A stretch of DNA of 5,944 nucleotides. Source: Intrasporangiaceae bacterium (GTDB lineage: Bacteria; Actinomycetota; Actinomycetes; Actinomycetales; Dermatophilaceae). The translations under genes were made by a program, and so were the position numbers. Below the pieces are notes generated by a model, which worked only from the letters and a program-made list of their open reading frames with translations, ran no database searches and was not told the origin of the DNA. Numbering within the stretch: position 1 is the first letter of the stretch; each line of letters opens with the position of its first letter. Below are positions 4,276 through 5,944 of the stretch, piece by piece. Location of the stretch: positions 1 through 5,944 of the forward strand of contig JAAYSB010000361.1 in NCBI GenBank assembly GCA_012518475.1, given 5' to 3'.

Positions 4276-5944
4276 CGACCCGCCATTCGACGGCCGACAG
4301 TGCCTCGCCGACGGCACCGGGGTTGCTCCCGCCACCCTGGGCGAGGTCGTCCTTGCCGCCGCCACCACCGCCGAGTGCCTGAGCCGCGATGCGGACCAGC
4401 TCGCCGGCCTTGATGCCACGCTCGCGCGCCGGCTCGTTCGTCGCCACGACGATGACCGGCCGGCCGCCCTTGGTGCCTGTGACGGCGACCACGACGGGAC
4501 GCTCCGTCCCGAGGCGGCCCCGAGCGTCAAGGACCATGGCGCGCACGTCGTCACCGCCGGCGTCGGACCCGGCGTCGTGGCCGAGGAAGAGCGCCGAGCC
4601 GACGTCGCGGGCATTGTCGGTGAGGCGCCCGGCGGCAGCCAGGACCTGCTCCTTGCGCAGCCGGTCCAGGTCACGCTCGGCGTCCTTGAGCCGGGTGACC
4701 ATGGCCGAGATGCGCTCCGGCAGGTCCTCCGGGCGGGTCTTGAGCATCTCCGTGACCTGGCCGACGATGGCGTGCTCGCGCGCCAGGAAGGAATAGGCGT
4801 CGGCCCCGACCAGTGCCTCGACACGGCGCACTCCGGAGCCGATCGAGGACTCTCCGAGGAGTGTCACGAGTCCGAGCTGCGTGGTGCGCTCGGCATGGGT
4901 GCCACCGCACAGCTCCTTGGCCCAGTCCCCGACCGAGATGACTCGAACGGCGTCGCCGTACTTCTCGCCGAAGATCGCCATGGCGCCCATCTCACGTGCC
5001 TCGGCCTGAGTCATGACGTCCGCCTGGACCGCGAGGTCCTCGAGGAGGAGGGCGTTGACCCGCTGCTCGACGTCGCGGAGCACCGACGGCGGAACCGCCG
5101 CAGTGGCCTTGAAGTCGAACCGGAACCGGCCCGGTGAGTTCTCCGACCCGGCCTGGGTCGCGGTCTCCCCCAGCGCCTCCCGGATCGCCTTGTGCACCAT
5201 GTGGGTCGCCGTGTGCGCGCGGGAGATCGAACGGCGTCGCTCGATGTCGACCTGGGCGTGCGCGCTCTCCCCGGTGTGGACCTCACCGGAGACGACGGTG
5301 CCCTTGTGCACGATGAGCCCGGTGATCGGGCTCTGCACGTCGCGGACCTCGATGACCGCGCCGGTGTCGAGCTGGAGGAGCCCACCGTCGGCGAGCTGCC
5401 CACCGCCCTCTGCATAGAAGGGGGTCCGGTCCAGGACGACCTCGATGTCATCACCCGCACGCGCGGCCGGCACCGACTCCCCGCCCACGATGAGACCCGC
5501 GACGCGGCTCTCGCTGCTCACCTCGTCGTAGCCGGTGAACTCGACCGTGCGGCCGAGGGCGTCCGCGACCTCCCGATAGGCACCGGTACCACCGTGGCCG
5601 ACCTTCTTGGCCTTGGCGTCGGCCTTGGCCCGGTCCCGCTGCTCCTGCATGAGCCGGGTGAAGCCCTCGCGGTCGACCGACAGGCCCTGCTCCTGCGCCA
5701 TCTCGAGAGTGAGGTCGATCGGGAAGCCATAGGTGTCATGCAGCTGGAAGGCCTTGTCGCCGGAGAGGGTGCCGGACCCGGCTGCCTTGGTCTGGGCGAC
5801 GGCGGTGTCGAGGATCGTCGTGCCGGACTGGAGGGTGCGCCGGAACGCGTCCTCCTCGGCATAGGCGATGGCGCTGATCCGCTCCCAGTCGGCCTGCAGC
5901 TCGGGATAGCTCTTGCTCATCCGTTCCAGCGAGATGGGCAGCAG
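4259..5944 (-). CDS. alaS: Alanyl-tRNA synthetase, C-terminal part (runs off right edge)
   Basis: Class II synthetase that charges tRNA-Ala and hydrolyses mischarged Ser- or Gly-tRNA-Ala. The window holds the last 561 residues; bacterial AlaRS is usually about 870-900 residues, so the first 300 or so, including the class II catalytic motifs, lie beyond the right edge. The frame is already open at the edge (LLPISLERMSKSYPEL), so the Met at 5920 is internal. Visible elements, counted from that Met: the tRNA-recognition region with FQLHDTYGFPIDLT at 59-71; the start of the editing half with DRTPFYAEGGGQ at 164-175; editing zinc motif HTATH (His 236, His 240; bases near 5213) paired with CGGTH (Cys 338, His 342; bases near 4908); a helical, charged stretch at about 384-430, probably a coiled coil; and the C-Ala/DHHA1 domain with the glycine-rich GGGGGGKDDLAQGG at 517-530. 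The editing site appears intact. It is the first gene of this unit in the window; ruvX overlaps its end or follows closely. Confidence 0.97.
   Translation of the reverse strand: MLPISLERMSKSYPELQADWERISAIAYAEEDAFRRTLQSGTTILDTAVAQTKAAGSGTLSGDKAFQLHDTYGFPIDLTLEMAQEQGLSVDREGFTRLMQEQRDRAKADAKAKKVGHGGTGAYREVADALGRTVEFTGYDEVSSESRVAGLIVGGESVPAARAGDDIEVVLDRTPFYAEGGGQLADGGLLQLDTGAVIEVRDVQSPITGLIVHKGTVVSGEVHTGESAHAQVDIERRRSISRAHTATHMVHKAIREALGETATQAGSENSPGRFRFDFKATAAVPPSVLRDVEQRVNALLLEDLAVQADVMTQAEAREMGAMAIFGEKYGDAVRVISVGDWAKELCGGTHAERTTQLGLVTLLGESSIGSGVRRVEALVGADAYSFLAREHAIVGQVTEMLKTRPEDLPERISAMVTRLKDAERDLDRLRKEQVLAAAGRLTDNARDVGSALFLGHDAGSDAGGDDVRAMVLDARGRLGTERPVVVAVTGTKGGRPVIVVATNEPARERGIKAGELVRIAAQALGGGGGGKDDLAQGGGSNPGAVGEALSAVEWRVGELAG

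Noticed and set aside
4276..4824. Upstream extension of the ruvX frame into alaS
   Set aside because: This part is Ser/Arg/Pro-rich out-of-frame sequence lying wholly inside the well-supported AlaRS C-terminal domain.
4115..5137. A 340-codon open frame on the plus strand opposite alaS and ruvX
   Set aside because: It is antisense to clear AlaRS and RuvX motifs, and its translation resembles no family I know.
1..5944. A hidden mobile element, CRISPR array, toxin-antitoxin pair or RNA gene
   Set aside because: Coding sequence covers essentially the whole window in a conserved order. I saw no regularly spaced repeats, terminal inverted repeats with target duplications, tRNA-like folds, or composition break.

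Overview
The window is a high-GC stretch (roughly 70% G+C by eye, with strong GC bias at third codon positions) in which every real gene lies on the minus strand. It reads as a core-genome segment of an actinobacterium. The gene order alaS - ruvX - mltG - aroE - type IV prepilin peptidase - aroC is the familiar actinobacterial order (Mycobacterium tuberculosis has the same succession around Rv2555c-Rv2551c, with the chorismate synthase gene further along). The style of the MltG and AroC proteins suggests a Micrococcales member, perhaps of the Intrasporangiaceae; that placement is an impression, not a measurement.

In direction of transcription (right to left): the C-terminal two-thirds of alanyl-tRNA synthetase enters at the right edge (5944-4259). 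RuvX follows (4275-3724), then the endolytic murein transglycosylase MltG (3727-2387), shikimate dehydrogenase AroE (2397-1579), an A24 prepilin peptidase (1579-887), and the N-terminal part of chorismate synthase AroC, which runs off the left edge (856-1). Stops and starts overlap at four junctions: about 17 nt for alaS/ruvX if the GTG start is right, 4 nt for ruvX/mltG, 11 nt for mltG/aroE and 1 nt for aroE/peptidase. Only about 30 nt separate the peptidase from aroC. I see no promoter or terminator inside, so a single polycistronic, translationally coupled unit is likely. No gene-free stretch exceeds 300 bases.

Functionally the unit mixes translation quality control (AlaRS), RNA or recombination housekeeping (RuvX), cell-wall glycan processing (MltG), two steps of aromatic amino-acid synthesis (AroE makes shikimate, AroC makes chorismate) and pilin processing. 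All families are recognisable with their key residues intact. I found no tRNA, rRNA, CRISPR array, insertion sequence or phage trace, and nothing I would call a new system. The points worth a second look are small: a His/Asp pentapeptide repeat in the cytoplasmic tail of MltG, the duplicated start of aroC, the uncertain RuvX start, and the peptidase between two shikimate genes.
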